A stretch of DNA of 64,000 nt from Argopecten irradians (taxonomy: Eukaryota > Mollusca > Bivalvia > Pectinida > Pectinidae), in contig NC_091138.1 in the NCBI RefSeq assembly GCF_041381155.1, forward strand, positions 39,088,417 to 39,152,416, read 5' to 3'. The notes beneath the pieces are model-generated. The model was given only the letters and a program-made list of their open reading frames with translations. It did no database searches and was not told where the DNA came from. The position numbers were made by a program, and so were the translations under genes. Shown here in pieces: positions 27,001 to 37,900 of this stretch (position 1 is the stretch's first letter; each line of letters begins with the position of its first letter).

Positions 27001-29846
27001 TGGTTGGATTAATATGAAAAACAAAAGTTTCAAAAAAATTCAAATATTTTCACATTGATATATTTAGTTTTATGTCTTTTTGATAAGATTGTATACTGCT
27101 TGCTGTCCAGTTTTGGTGGAGCTTCAGCTGGAATGTTCTTCTTTGCCGCCTACTGTCCCTGGGCGAACAGTAAGGTATATGGGATATCTCGTAAATTTCA
27201 CACTTAATCTACATTCAAAAAAGTCAAAAGCTGATGTCGGTACCGACATCGTAATGCAAAAAGAAAATCTGGATAATCAAAAGAAGATAAAACGAAAATC
27301 CACTTTGTATTGAACTCTGTCAGAATACACGGGAAAAGAGCCCTGACCAATCAGCTCCTAACTAGTAAGCCTTTTAACAATACCTGTTCAGCAAAACAGT
27401 TTATCAAAATAAGATATACATTTGCTTACCGATAGGTTGCACAGATGATACTCTCAAACATTTTATATCTTTTTACGAAGGGGGTAATTACGGGAGGACT
27501 GACAGGAATGGGACTGGTGATGTGGATTGCCCTCGGACAGAGTTTCTCCCCGACACGCCTCAGAGCACAGACCTTACCTCCAGTCTCCACGGACCAGTGC
27601 TGGGGTCATAACCAGAGTCTTTTGCTAGGCAACGCCACAACTCTCACACAACCAACTACTCCTGTCTTCGTCAGTCGGGAAATAGAACAAAAGTATAGCT
27701 GATAGTGTCCTTGTTGAAGAATTCTTAAAAATATATGTATATACAAAAATATATGTATATTCCCTATGATAAATTTACAAAACAAAAAACGTTTACAATT
27801 ATGTCATGTTAACATGATTACAAACTTTTAACGTTAAAGTATTTGAAATATCAAAAATAAACTTAATTTTCGTACATGTTCAACATCTTTCTGATCATTC
27901 TTCTATTCACATTTTTTTATCGCAGTGAAGGGATAGACATCCTGTACTCAATATCATACTATTGGCTGGTGCCCTTGTGTATGTTGTTCACTATTATTAT
28001 CGGGTCCTTGGTATCCATACTGACAGGTACGTAAAGTGATTATGCACATTAACCCTTTGATATTCCAAAAAGTGGTAGTCTTGTCTTTGAATTAGGACAG
28101 CACAAATGTGTTCTGGTGCGATTGAGTTAAACTTGGCATCACTAATTATATAAACTTCCATATCGAGTGTAGTTGTTTTTAAAATTAATTTCTTCCTACA
28201 TTTTGGTCAATTTTTATTTTGATTGAATGTTAAAGTTATAAGTTCTAAAGAATTGGGTGAGAGCCATTCTGAACAAGGACAAGCACTTTGTTTTAATGAT
28301 TAACTTAATAAAATAGGGTGGGTGTTTTTATTATAAAATCGTTTTCTTTTCCGTGTTAACCAACCAGGACGACCGGACCCTGCCGATGTGGATGTCCGTT
28401 ACATACTGCCTTTCTTTGACCACTGTTTTCCATGCCTCCCTCGGACAGTACGAACACGTCTGTATGGCGGGGTCAAATTTCACGAGGTTAGTAACTTAAC
28501 CATTACATGACAAGATCATTTGATTTATTGTCCTATATCACGATTACAACGAATTGATGATTATCAACTATGGACCTTTGTTGGGGTCCATATGGTGCTA
28601 TCCCGTCTGTGCATATTACAGAGTTAGCTCCCTTGCGGGTAGGTATCGATTGTAACGTCATTATTTCGTGAGCGCAATTCACGTCGTTTTCTCCGAAACG
28701 TATGACGTTGCGCTACCAAACACATGACATCACAATCAATACCTACCCACAAGTGCAGATAATCTGTAATATGCAAATTCGGAATACGAGTTGAGATGAG
28801 AGGTTTATCGTACCGTCAGTATAATTGGTTTCCGGGTACGACGGAGTGTTATACCGCCCTGGTAAAATTTAATATGACCGAGGGTGTAGTCTGAGGTTAT
28901 TAACACCTTATGCTCCTTAATTTCTGTATTAGATGTTTAGTCTACTTGACAAATGTTAAAGGTATTATCTGATATGCACGTTAATTACTGGAAAAAACGT
29001 CTAGAGAACTCAACGTGGGGCAATGAAGTTAAAAAAAAGAATATTGACTCGGTTTTCCTTAAAATGGAAACACCGAGTCTTCATGTATATATGCTATATA
29101 TCAAACTCCAAATGTATCAGCCACGGAGAATAGTGAATAGCATATCTAAAACATGTCTAATTTTAGATGATAATAGATTAATTTTCTGATTGCACCAAAA
29201 GTTTAAATACTTTGTTGTACACGGTATGATATATTTTCAAATATTCAGCATCATTTTATTTAAAATTGTGTATATTTGATTTATGATATAACTAAAAGTG
29301 TCTTTGCAGTCAGCTGACGGTGCCTGCTTTTTGACCCAATCTGTAGAGTCTCTTATTCTTAGTAAGGTCACTCTTGATTCTTAGTAGGGTCACTCGACAG
29401 GTACACGTATTTTTCCTGTTTTTCTGCAATTAAATATAAATGTATTTTTCTGTTTCCGACAGAGAAAAACCTGGCTGAAGAGTTTGGAACTAAAGCAAGT
29501 TGAAAATGAAGGGTACACCGTTAATACAACATTAAGCTCAATACCGGGACAAGACAATTGTAACTCAAATACTCATACTAATAAAAGCCACCAAAACCGA
29601 AATTCTGAGAATATACGGAAACGACAATCGGAGTCAAATCGACCCACTTCATTGATAGGGGAACACCCCGGTGGTGGTTCGTCTTCTACACACGTGTCGG
29701 CTCGGGACAATACCAGTGATGTTGACGACACTAGACAAGTTGAAATTTTAATGGATAAAACACTTAAGCAAGCAAATAGAGATTTAGTACATAGCCGAAA
29801 TGCGGACTCCGGAGAACACCAAAATACTTACTCGACTTATCTGTAG
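18039..29846 (+). CDS. SLC5-family sodium/solute symporter (SMCT/SMVT type), copy 1
   Basis: Sixteen exons join in frame: 18039-18389, 19036-19104, 19263-19314, 19919-19986, 23208-23288, 23531-23604, 24130-24267, 24526-24661, 25012-25100, 25501-25613, 26773-26843, 27088-27174, 27481-27692, 27926-28026, 28368-28486 and 29463-29846, for 714 residues. Every junction keeps phase with GT-AG borders. SLC5 marks are ADRKLNILPVAMSMTVSFQS, the GNPAEIYVYG motif of the monocarboxylate/multivitamin/iodide branch, GGMKAVVWSNVFQ, and the DIPGMAGVFVAAVFSASLS helix followed by VVDIIRP. The expected role is Na+-driven uptake of small organic anions such as lactate, short-chain fatty acids or vitamins across the plasma membrane; the substrate cannot be read from sequence. 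The extracellular loop in exon 13 has two N-glycosylation sequons (NQS, NAT). The hydrophilic tail of about 128 residues is longer than I expect for vertebrate members and ends STYL, a possible PDZ ligand. About four residues expected between exons 4 and 5 (T | GGMKAV) are missing, suggesting a microexon in the 3.2-kb intron 4. Confidence 0.88.
18390..19035 (+). other. Intron 1 of SLC5 copy 1
   Basis: The intron begins GTAAGT right after TAYGAG-type codons and ends TTTAATCAG. Near its start, GTCCATAAAAGCGACTAAAT resembles the head region of the dispersed SINE-like family (ATCGTAAAAGGCGACTAAAT). A small fragment may therefore be present. Otherwise I see nothing in it. Confidence 0.6.
19481..19519 (+). 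repeat. 13-bp minisatellite, three copies
   Basis: TATGTTAATGATG is repeated three times head to tail in intron 3. The matching place in unit 2 (about 42637-42649) has a single copy, so the array expanded in unit 1 or contracted in unit 2 after duplication. Confidence 0.9.
20162..20754 (+). mobile_element. SINE-like dispersed repeat, near full length
   Basis: The head TGCAAGTAGGTCGTAATTGT and ATCGTAAAAGGTGACTAC match the reverse complement of the end of the element at 34432-34956. The body keeps GAAGGCTCTGGATTCTGTCC, TGGTAGCTTCTGCTCCTACT and GGCATGCTTCAGTGAGATAG. The tail ends near AGTTGTTAAAAGGACATAAA. It sits in intron 4 of SLC5 copy 1 and predates the duplication, since unit 2 has it at 43346-43945. 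No internal Pol III box was found. Confidence 0.7.
20755..21440. other. AT-rich degenerate repeat stretch in intron 4
   Basis: A very AT-rich part of the intron with loosely recurring words such as GAATATGAAATGACGAATATACAA and GATATGAATGACAAATATACAA split by a few tens of bases. This hints at a decayed minisatellite with no clear period. The minus-strand frame 21137-21364 is a by-product of the composition. Confidence 0.4.
22300..22620 (-). mobile_element. SINE-like dispersed repeat, 5' part
   Basis: Blocks in the order GGTGTGGTGCTGTGTTTCTT, ATAGCGTTATCTCACTGAAG, AACAGGAGCAGAAACTATTT, CAGCCAGGGGAGGGAAATCA and GAGGCGGTAGGAAGATGAAA are the family's body read in the opposite direction to the copy at 20162. 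The (CAAA)n tail region is missing. Two copies in opposite orientation within one intron could let the transcript fold. A counterpart lies at about 45440-45760. Confidence 0.68.
25285..25380. repeat. GCGAAATT-type short repeat in intron 9
   Basis: Recurring words CGCGAAATTGAAT, TGCGAACTTG, ATCGCGAAATTATAT and CCGCGAAAAAAG occur within 100 bases. They resemble a short dispersed family with similar GCGAA words that also appears around 7800-7990 in the receptor intron. The ends are not defined. Unit 2 has the same stretch near 48440-48540. Confidence 0.4.
26440..26476. promoter_or_regulatory. Cluster of CRE-like TGACGT motifs in intron 10
   Basis: Three TGATGTCA/TGACGTAG/TGACGTGA words fall within 37 bases, and a near-palindromic E-box context TACCACGTGTGGTA lies downstream at about 26551. 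These are binding-site shapes for bZIP and bHLH factors. In unit 2 the cluster has an added GATTATTGATGACGTA-type segment near 49580. Whether it is an enhancer or chance is open. Confidence 0.25.
28611..28774. mobile_element. Inverted-repeat MITE (copy B, 164 bp)
   Basis: The left end GCATATTACAGAGTTAGC and right end, as reverse complement GCATATTACAGATTATCTGC, start inverted repeats of about 43 bases that run through GGGTAGGTAT[CT]GATTGT on both sides. The centre contains CGTGAGCGCAATTCACG. It lies in intron 15 of SLC5 copy 1, with the homologous insertion at 51745-51908 in copy 2, so it predates the duplication. Confidence 0.85.
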
Positions 29847-29904
29847 TTATTGTGATTTCTCATTCTGTTATGTATAGTGATTTTGAAGTATGCACCAATA
29901 CTTG

Positions 29905-29910
29905 AATAAA
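29905..29910 (+). terminator. Poly(A) signal of SLC5 copy 1
   Basis: AATAAA lies 59 bases after the stop codon of the last exon, giving a short 3' UTR. The same signal is kept at 52934-52939 in copy 2. No stronger signal is seen before the tandem repeat that begins near 30130. Confidence 0.6.
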
Positions 29911-30129
29911 CGTTCATGCATGACATAATCAATGCATATACAACAATGGCGTAGGAAGATGAAACGTCATGGGGGGGGGCAATGGTCCTAAATATTTCGT
30001 AACCCCCCGTCCTCCCCCTCACGCGCACTGCACCCAAAGGAGATACTTAATATAATATTAATATATATATCATTACACATATTCCTTGTACACATCTATA
30101 GTCAGTGGCACAGCTAGCAGGATATCAAT

Positions 30130-30800
30130 AAATACGCAAATTAGCGTGCGAGTTTGGGGGGTCCAGGGGTATCCCTGGAAAATTATTACGATTTAGAATG
30201 ACTGTGATGACCACAACGATGCATTTTGTTGAATTTGCGATAGCCGAAGGTGGGGGTGTGTTTAGGGGGTCCGGGTACTCCCCGGGAAAAAATGTACGAT
30301 TTAGAATGCCAGAGATGAGTTTTACGATGCATTTTGTTGAATTTGCGAGCGCCGAAGGTGAGAGATTTTGGTGTTTGGGGTTCCTGGGATCTCCACAGGG
30401 AAAAAAAATACGATTTAGAATGGCTGAGATGAGTTTTGCGATGCATTTGGTTGAATTTGCGAACACAGAAGGCGCGAGATTTTGGTGATTGAGAGGGGGG
30501 TAGGTCCGGGGATCTCCCTGGGAAAATTTTTCATGATTTAGAATGGCTGAGATGAGTTTTACGATGTATTTTGATGAATTTACGAGCACCAAAGGCGTGA
30601 GATTTTGTTGTTTTGGGGGTCCTGGGGTCTCCTCCGGGAAAAACTTTTGGAAACGATTTGGAATTGCTGAGATGAGTTTTACGATGTATTTTGATGAATT
30701 TGCGAGCGCCGAAAGCGCGTGATTTTGTTGTTTGCTGAGAAAAAATATGCCGTTTTGGAATGACTGAGACGAGTTTTATAATGTATTTTGATGATTTTCA
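30130..30800 (-). repeat. Degenerate tandem repeat, about 115-bp period, six units
   Basis: The words GATTTAGAATGGCTGAGATG, GAGTTTTACGATGCATTTTG, TTGAATTTGCGAGCGCCGAA and CTGGGATCTCC..GGGAAAAA recur with start points near 30190, 30298, 30412, 30535, 30655 and 30752. The first four spacings (108, 114, 123, 120) are multiples of three, so two minus-strand frames stay open across several units with a repeated STKCI(A/V)KLIS(A/G)ILN. I regard these frames as by-products rather than a gene. Unit 2 has one unit fewer (53215-53725). Confidence 0.85.
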
Positions 30801-31179
30801 AGCGTTCTTAACACGGTAAATTTTTCGATTTAAAGTTAATTGCATTTAGAAATGATAATTGTGAGTGTCGTCATACCATTATGCAACCCAGCTCGATCTG
30901 AACATACCGGATTCACACCATCGGCACATTGTTGTGTAACTTAAAATAATAATGATTTGAATGTCTTGCTAAGACATATGAACAAATTAATCATTTAAGA
31001 AGCATTTTTGAAATAGTATAATCCCTTGATGGACATTTTTAGTCTAGTTTGTGCGTATTGAATTATCATTACTAAAGGTTTGAACATTATGTGCTTGAAC
31101 GTTTTAGGAAACGCGTCGCGCAGCGGAAAATTTTCAAAAATGAAGTACAAAATGTGCAGGAGCTTACTTGAGGTTAACA

Positions 31180-32230
31180 CAACTGTTTAAATTGTTACAG
31201 CCACTTTGTATTTACTTGTTTAGTGACACATTTACAATAAATGCTATTGCTACATTCCATTAAATGAGTGTTAAACAATGATTATACCAGTATAGTTTAA
31301 GATGATGATGATGAAGATTAAGTGCTGTTTGCATATTTTTTCCTAGTAACTGAATAGTATCCTAAAACGATAATATGTTCACATGATATCATTACTCCTG
31401 ACTGACTTTTACGACTTCTCTTTCAATGTATTGATAGTTATCTATTTTAATCCCGGTTGGTTTGGTATATCGTATAAACATTCTATCAACAGCTAGTGTC
31501 ATTTCAGGACGGTCTCTCTTGTGCGAAATATGTTGCGGTGTGAATATGTTATTATGATAGGAGGCTACGGTATACAAGTGCCGCATCTTCCTGTGATAGT
31601 GAAATGGTGGTTGAAATAACGATAAAAATGAGCTTAATCTATACCACCACCCGTTTTCTTCTTTTTGTGAAATCCTACTCATTTTCTGCTATTTCGTTTA
31701 TAACAGTCATCGCAGTCTCTAAAGCTACGAGTCATTGGTTACTGAAACCTAGGGATTTAAGATGTAACTTTTAATCTTTTGATATTCTCCATGCAATTCG
31801 CACGGTTATCCACATGTTGAGCATCAACGGAATTATGGGTATTATTTAATGAAGATATTTCCGACATATCCCCACTCATACTTGATTGCCCATTTTATAC
31901 TTATTATATGGATATATTGGTCTGTAGATGTTGTCGCTTGGTCAGCTTTCAAACTGTCCGATAATCTTAACGTTGCGCATCTGAAGTCATTTAATTCCCA
32001 CGTTCAAATAGACAATTTTTGAGTAAGGAAAGTTAAATAAGCAAAGGACTCGATGGTGGCAAAATCGTTCTTTATATTTAAACATCACAAACGTAATGAA
32101 TCCGACAATGCTGAAATCGATTATTGCCTATCATTTTATCGCAATACATCACACGGGATCAACCGCTGATTGTATTGGCTTATATCCCAACTCTTTATTT
32201 TTGTTTGGAATAAATGAAAGAAGGGGTTTA
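31180..32230. other. Non-coding DNA downstream of SLC5 copy 1
   Basis: The minus-strand frame 31392-31682 (96 codons, no recognised motif) is the longest here. Its unit 2 counterpart is shifted and shorter, so it is not kept as a gene. A short inverse TGATGATGATGAAG run lies near 31302. The rest is unassigned. Confidence 0.45.
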
Positions 32231-32234
32231 TTTA

Positions 32235-32660
32235 TGACTAAACTAACGTCCTATTAACATCCAGGGTCATTTAAAGGATGACTACACTTGTGTACGGTGT
32301 GTTGCGTGTGAGAAGTTCTTGGTGCGTGTTTTGGGAGACTGTGGTATATTCGTGTTGTGGTTTCTTGTAAAGTTAAATTCTTGCCCTTTTTATAGTGCTA
32401 TATCACCGAAGACACTAAGCAACACACCCCAACCGGTCACATTATACCAAAAACAGGCGAACCAGTCGTCCCACTTCCTGTATGCTGAGCGCCAAACAGC
32501 AGCATCACTTTTATATACAATGGTGTGTCTCGACCAAAAGACGGATCCCAGATCCTTCGTCACAGGGGCGAGCGCTCAACCGAAGGCCATCAGTGAAGTG
32601 GTGGCAAGGGAGACTTTAGGTAAGGGTTCCGAATCCCAGTCTCCCAAAACACACACCTCG
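32235..32660 (-). mobile_element. SINE-like dispersed repeat
   Basis: It opens with ACGTCCTATTAACATCCAGG, the reversed tail core of the family, then TTGGGAGACTGTGGTATATT, TAGTGCTATATCACCGAAGA and GGCGAACCAGTCGTCCCACT, ending near CAGTGAAGTGGTGGCAAGGG. The + strand frame 32319-32723 that crosses it is a repeat by-product. Unit 2 counterpart: 55273-55690. Confidence 0.7.
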
Positions 32661-32935
32661 CATGGTAGGCTGTGCTTGCATGACACTGGTTGTTACATAT
32701 ACTACATCACTGACGAATTATAATTTATCTATATCGAAAAATTGGACCAGTCGTATAAGTTACAAAGGCTACTTTACAGCATTATTTCCACTGAAAACTT
32801 TGAGTTTGAGCTTCCTATTTTACCTCAGTATAAGAATATCAAAAATAAGTAATTGCTCCCCGAAAAAACTCCATGCCATTAGGCCCTATGTGGAATAAAA
32901 TACTGATTACGCAAGCACCAAAAACAAAACAAATT

Positions 32936-32953
32936 ATATATATATATATATAT
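32936..32953. repeat. (TA)n microsatellite
   Basis: A short AT dinucleotide run just after a CAAAACAAAT stretch between two repeat copies. The unit 2 equivalent (about 55969-55982) is shorter and interrupted. Confidence 0.8.
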
Positions 32954-33064
32954 TTGTGTTAATCAGACACACATATACACGATTAAACATCAGTTATTAT
33001 TTAAATAATGAGTATCATTTATGCTCTTTCGGCCGTGGAGCATCTTTAATATGTCGTAAACATA

Positions 33065-33425
33065 ATACCAAACCAAACGAAGAAACCATCACTTTTATAG
33101 ACTATTGCTTGTCTCGGCCAGGGGACATAATCAAGAGCTTACATCACAAAGGCAACTACTCAACCGAAGGCCAAAGGTGCGACACACCAGTCATTCTATT
33201 CCTTGAATGCTGGGCATTAGGCAGGAGGAGAAACCAGTTTATTTATATACATAGTACTATGGTGTCACTCAGAGCCTTCCTAATAGGGCGAATGTTCAAT
33301 TTGAGGCAGAAAGTGAGGCGGCATCAAATTTATTAAGAAGAAATAAAACATCCCACATTTAGTCGCCGTTAACGATAATGTAATTTGGCAGTGGGTGCGT
33401 TTCTTACCTGGACATAGAATAAATA
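33065..33425 (-). mobile_element. SINE-like dispersed repeat, head part
   Basis: Contains the family words AAACCATCACTTTTATAGAC, TTGTCTCGGCCAGGGGACAT, CTCAGAGCCTTCCTAATAGG and, in reverse complement, the head CGTTAACGGCGACTAAATGT and CCAGGTAAGAAACGCACCCA. The tail half is missing. Its + strand frame 32956-33336 is therefore not a gene. Unit 2 counterpart: about 56120-56480. Confidence 0.65.
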
Positions 33426-33718
33426 GAATACAATAAAAAAATTATAAAAACGTGATTGCGTTATGAATGATTGTCACTTAAAATATAACCTGTTCAAGTC
33501 ATTATACTTACTCTTTATGATAAAAACAAATTAAGATCACCTCAAACTAATTATTCAGTTTCAGTTTTTTGGTTTGTATTTTATATGAACAACATGAATG
33601 AAAAAACAACAAGCAAAAAAGGTGTATTATGGGTTTTCTTAATAATTGCGTATTCCAAATGCCAATTCTCAAATCGATTTAAGTACCAGTCGGTACTAAT
33701 GTGCAAGCTGTCGTTATA

Positions 33719-33770
33719 TGGCCTTGGATGTTCATAGGACGTTTATATAGTCAAACAAACAAACAAACAC
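33719..33770 (+). mobile_element. SINE-like repeat tail with (CAAA)n
   Basis: GGCCTTGGATGTTCATAGGA then CGTTTATATAGT and five CAAA units. This is the family's 3' end in + orientation, strongly 5' truncated. The (CAAA)n end is the usual mark of retroposed tails. Unit 2 has it at 56799-56849. Confidence 0.7.
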
Positions 33771-34431
33771 AACAAATGCGCGTAACCATTGCTTGGCCAA
33801 TCAGAACCATTGATGTACATTTTTTGGCGAAGGGAGAGTGAGCTTACTCCAAACCTTAACTTGGAAAGCGTTTCATTGGATAATAGTCATTCCGATATAT
33901 ACGTGTAAGGATATCTGGATACGAACATCGTCAAACGGAGAGTAGTACTACTGAAGATCTATCACCCTCAGGTAAAGTTACTTAAAAACAAAATTATGAT
34001 TGCATAGTATCAAAATACAGTACAATTCCCATTTATCATTGTAATTTAACAGAATATTTTAATTTAAAATATTTTGCAACTTTCACTAATCTGTTGTGCC
34101 TATTTTCCTGTTCTGCTGCTTAATTTCAAAAATTAAGAAAATTGAAAACGAAAAAATAATCATAACTTTTTAGCGTTATTCTTGCACGTCATTGTTACCA
34201 TTTAAAATTTTGTAATTCAATATACAGACTAATTTTATATAGTAGTTTTAAATGAATAAATCGAAACAAACATCACTACTGTATTATCGCGGTAATATTT
34301 CACCGAGGAATTCCGGATGGTCACGAGAATTCTCTAAAGTTGTTAAATTTGACGCTCTGTTTTCATTACTCCGTTCTTTGCTCACTTAAGTCAAAATTCT
34401 GGTATTTTCCTACCAAGTAATTAAGAATGAT

Positions 34432-34956
34432 TTGTTTGTTTGTTTGAATAATTTATATCCTATTAACAGCTATGGTCATGTAAGGACGGCCTCCCATGTA
34501 TGCGGTGTGTTGCGTGTATGTTGTGCGAGGTGTGTGTTTTGGGAGACTGCGGAATATTAATGTTGTGTCTTCTTGTATAGTGGAACTGTTGCCCTTTTTA
34601 TAGTGCTATATCACTGAAGCATGCCGCCAAAGACACCACGCAACACACCTCACAAGGTCACAATATACTGACAACGGGCGAACCAGTCGTCCCTCTCCCT
34701 GTATGCTGAATGCTAAGCAGGAGCAGAAACTACCAATTTTATAGACTTAGGTGTGTCTCGGCCAGGGGACAGAACCCAGAGCCTTCCTCACAGGGACGAA
34801 CGCTCAACTCAAGGCCAAAAGTGAGGCAGTACCAAGGGAGGAAAGATAAAGTCAGTTAGGAAGAAGAGAAAAGATAAGATCCTAAATTTTACTCGCCTTT
34901 TACGATCATGCAATAGGGGCAGCAGGTACAATTCTAACGCCCTACCTGCAGGACAG
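34432..34956 (-). mobile_element. Full SINE-like insertion with 13-bp target-site duplications
   Basis: AATTAAGAATGAT stands on both sides (34419-34431 and 34957-34969), and unit 2 has a single AATTAAGAATGAT at the empty site (near 57502). Read on the minus strand it starts CTGTCCTGCAGGTAGGGCG and ends in (CAAA)n next to AATC. Variable-length TSD plus a simple tail indicates LINE-driven retroposition. It fixes the full length of the family at about 525 bases. No tRNA-like box A/B was recognised in the head. Confidence 0.85.
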
Positions 34957-34969
34957 AATTAAGAATGAT

Positions 34970-37900
34970 AATTTTAAAAATGGTACAATCCGATAAGCGA
35001 CGGTCCCAGCAAGCGACTTATCATCGAGCTATCAATGTCTAAGAAAGTATGTCTTATGTAAAGAAAAACTTCTTTACATATTTATTTTTTCTTTTTTATT
35101 GCTATGTATGTTCTTATATTTAAATGCTCGTCACGCAGATATATCCATATTTCGCAGATGCCATTTGTTAAATGTTAGAGGTGATAACGTTATGGCGATA
35201 CTACATGTACTTAATTTTAAATGCCGTAGTTAACCAGGTTTGTAGCAGCGATGGGGGATACCAGGGGGTTCCATTAATGGTAAGTTCACAAGAGGACCGT
35301 TTTTGCAATGTCATCCTATTTTCGTCGTTTTTCAAGTGACTATTACGAAAAATATTACAGAGAGCGAGTTAACCATGAAAAGCCAATTAGTGGGATATAT
35401 AAATTTTTTGAACATACATTTTTGAACAACACCATACAATACACTTTACACAGGTACATTGTAAGAACGAAACGAGCGCGTGAGAGGCACCTTAGGGGTA
35501 TTCTCTACTTATTGATACTTTTGTAGTTTTTTGTGTACAAATACGTGTTTAAGGCCTCAGAATGGAGTATATAGTTCCATTAAAGAAGTACGTTTTCATT
35601 TTGGAAAGTAGAACATGTTTTATTGGGATGAATATTGTAAAACATATGAAATATAAATTTAATCTGAAATTTCCCCGCGATGTCGGTCAGATTTACCCGC
35701 TGATTATCTGGGTACGTACGGGCACATAGGCTATTTTTAGACAAACACATTTTCGTGTTCTGTTTATATATATCTTTATATGTATTTTTGTCAAAACTGC
35801 ATATTTGAACAAGATTAAGCAAAGATGAATTCATAAGTAGTATAAATATAAGAAACATAAGTAGTATAAATATAAGAAACTTAATGTGAAGAGGACAACA
35901 CATTCATTGCAAATTTGCAATTTCGTTTTGATTCCAGAGGATCAAAATGTGCGTTGAATTAATGTAACAACTTTGTGATAATTATTTACACGTACATGTA
36001 GATCTTCATAATGGCTGTAACGTTTGAAATATGTCGCTGATCAGAGTAGAAACATGAATAGAGTGGCAATGAAATTTAGCCTCTATTCAGTACAAACAAT
36101 GGTATGACTTCAGGAAGTTGGTATTTTGCGCTTCTTGACATGATTTATTGATAGAAATGTTCATACAATTTTACAAATGAATAAACTTAAGGTGTTTTTT
36201 TTAATCAAAACTGTGTCAACCCATACAGATGATGCATTGTAACATTGTCCCCTTGTAGGAGTGACCATCGGATGCAATCATCTTAAGTAAATCCTATCAA
36301 TAACCACATAAGAAACAGCTATCAAAATAAAGCTTATGGAGTTTTCATCAGAATTATCATGGTATTTAAGAGAAAATCAAGCTACGTGTTTGTTTAATTA
36401 GATCTTGTATACTACATTCTCGAATTTGAAATGTTTTCTCAATGCAAATTTATAAACAAGTCTGTGATATTTGACATCTAAAAGTACTCACGTCATAAAA
36501 CCTTAGCTTTTGATTTTTTAAATATATATTTCATTAATCTCGAAATTTTAATCGTTGCTTGTCGAATAGATACTCGTCTAGAATGCAGTAGGCTCTAATA
36601 TTCTTTAGAGTTTGCTCAAGCGATTGAACATTTCATAAATGTCATTTTCAAATGAGATTTAAAAGATCATTTTTATTTGACTTGAATATTTATTTTTCAT
36701 TCTACAAAAATTGTCGATATTGTATTATTATGAATGGCACAGAAATCAATATGCAAGGTGGGTGTTCTATAACTATAAAAAAAATCGGTGAAATTGTCAT
36801 AAACCGTTATGCAATTTCATAGAAATAGAATTAATCGGTCACTAAAATTACAGGCCGTGGTATAGGGTAAACAATCTTTTGAATTATTATAATAATATCT
36901 AGTCATAGTGACGACGCAATTTCGATGTATCCATTCATGTATTTGATTTAAGTGAGAATAATACATAACTCAAATGAACTTGGGGGGAATATATATATAA
37001 AAGATAATCAATTTCGATGTATTCAGACATCTGATTAATCAAAGTTGGATTAATACATTAACTCAAATGAACTTGGAGCAAATACAAAAATAATCATTAA
37101 TCCGCTTTATTACACTAGTCGCCTGAACAGAAAATAGATTAAAATAAGTAAACATATATGCCTTTGTGATATTTCGGTTAAAGAAGGCGCTGTTTACAAA
37201 AACGCTCGTACATTGGTACTCAATATCACATACATTTCAATGGTTAGCGAGCGTAAACTGGATAGATACAACAAACGAAAAAGAGAACATAAAATTTTCA
37301 ATTTCACTCCAATTCGAACATAAAGTTTTAAAATGCCCATTTGTTATTTGTTGGATATTAGGTAACTAGGTCAACATGAAAACTGAAAGAAAACTAATCA
37401 ATATTCACATCAGTGTTCGTCAATATGTATATTTTTCAAACAGCATGCTATTCTGAATATGACAGGTAGTGATTTCACCGAATAATTATTATGTCGTTTC
37501 GAGTATGAAAAGAAAGCTTTTTAAAGAAATAAAAACATTGACAATTGTCAATGCCCTTTATGCCATAATACGTAGGTTCCATATTGACAGAAATGCATCA
37601 TATGTAGTCCCTGATATTTAAAAAGTAAACACAAAGATCTTATTGGGCATGTCTTTTCTGACGTCTGAGGGCATTTTATTGAGATAGTAAAAATGACATA
37701 TATAATTAATATAATGACACAATCAAATAATGTTAACACGAAAATTCTATAGAAAACGAAAAGGAAGCAATGAAAATGACACATTTCAATAAATCACCTT
37801 TTCGCAGAAGGGCTCTAACACCATTTTTATTATATCTAATGTCACTCTCATAATTATCGGGTATTCATGCATTTGCATGAAAAGGGCAATAAGGATTCGA

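Noticed and set aside
30125-30592. 155-codon minus-strand frame with repeated peptide
   Set aside because: It is the translation of a degenerate tandem repeat, and the same frame is broken in unit 2.
30130-30800. CRISPR-like array
   Set aside because: Units are about 115 bases, degenerate throughout, with no constant repeat and unique spacer pattern, in an animal genome.
31392-31682. 96-codon minus-strand frame
   Set aside because: It is not kept in frame in unit 2 and no domain is recognised; DNA similarity there is explained by the duplication.
32319-33336. Three + strand frames of 78 to 134 codons
   Set aside because: They lie mainly in SINE-like repeat copies and the sequence between them, with different frames in the unit 2 copies.
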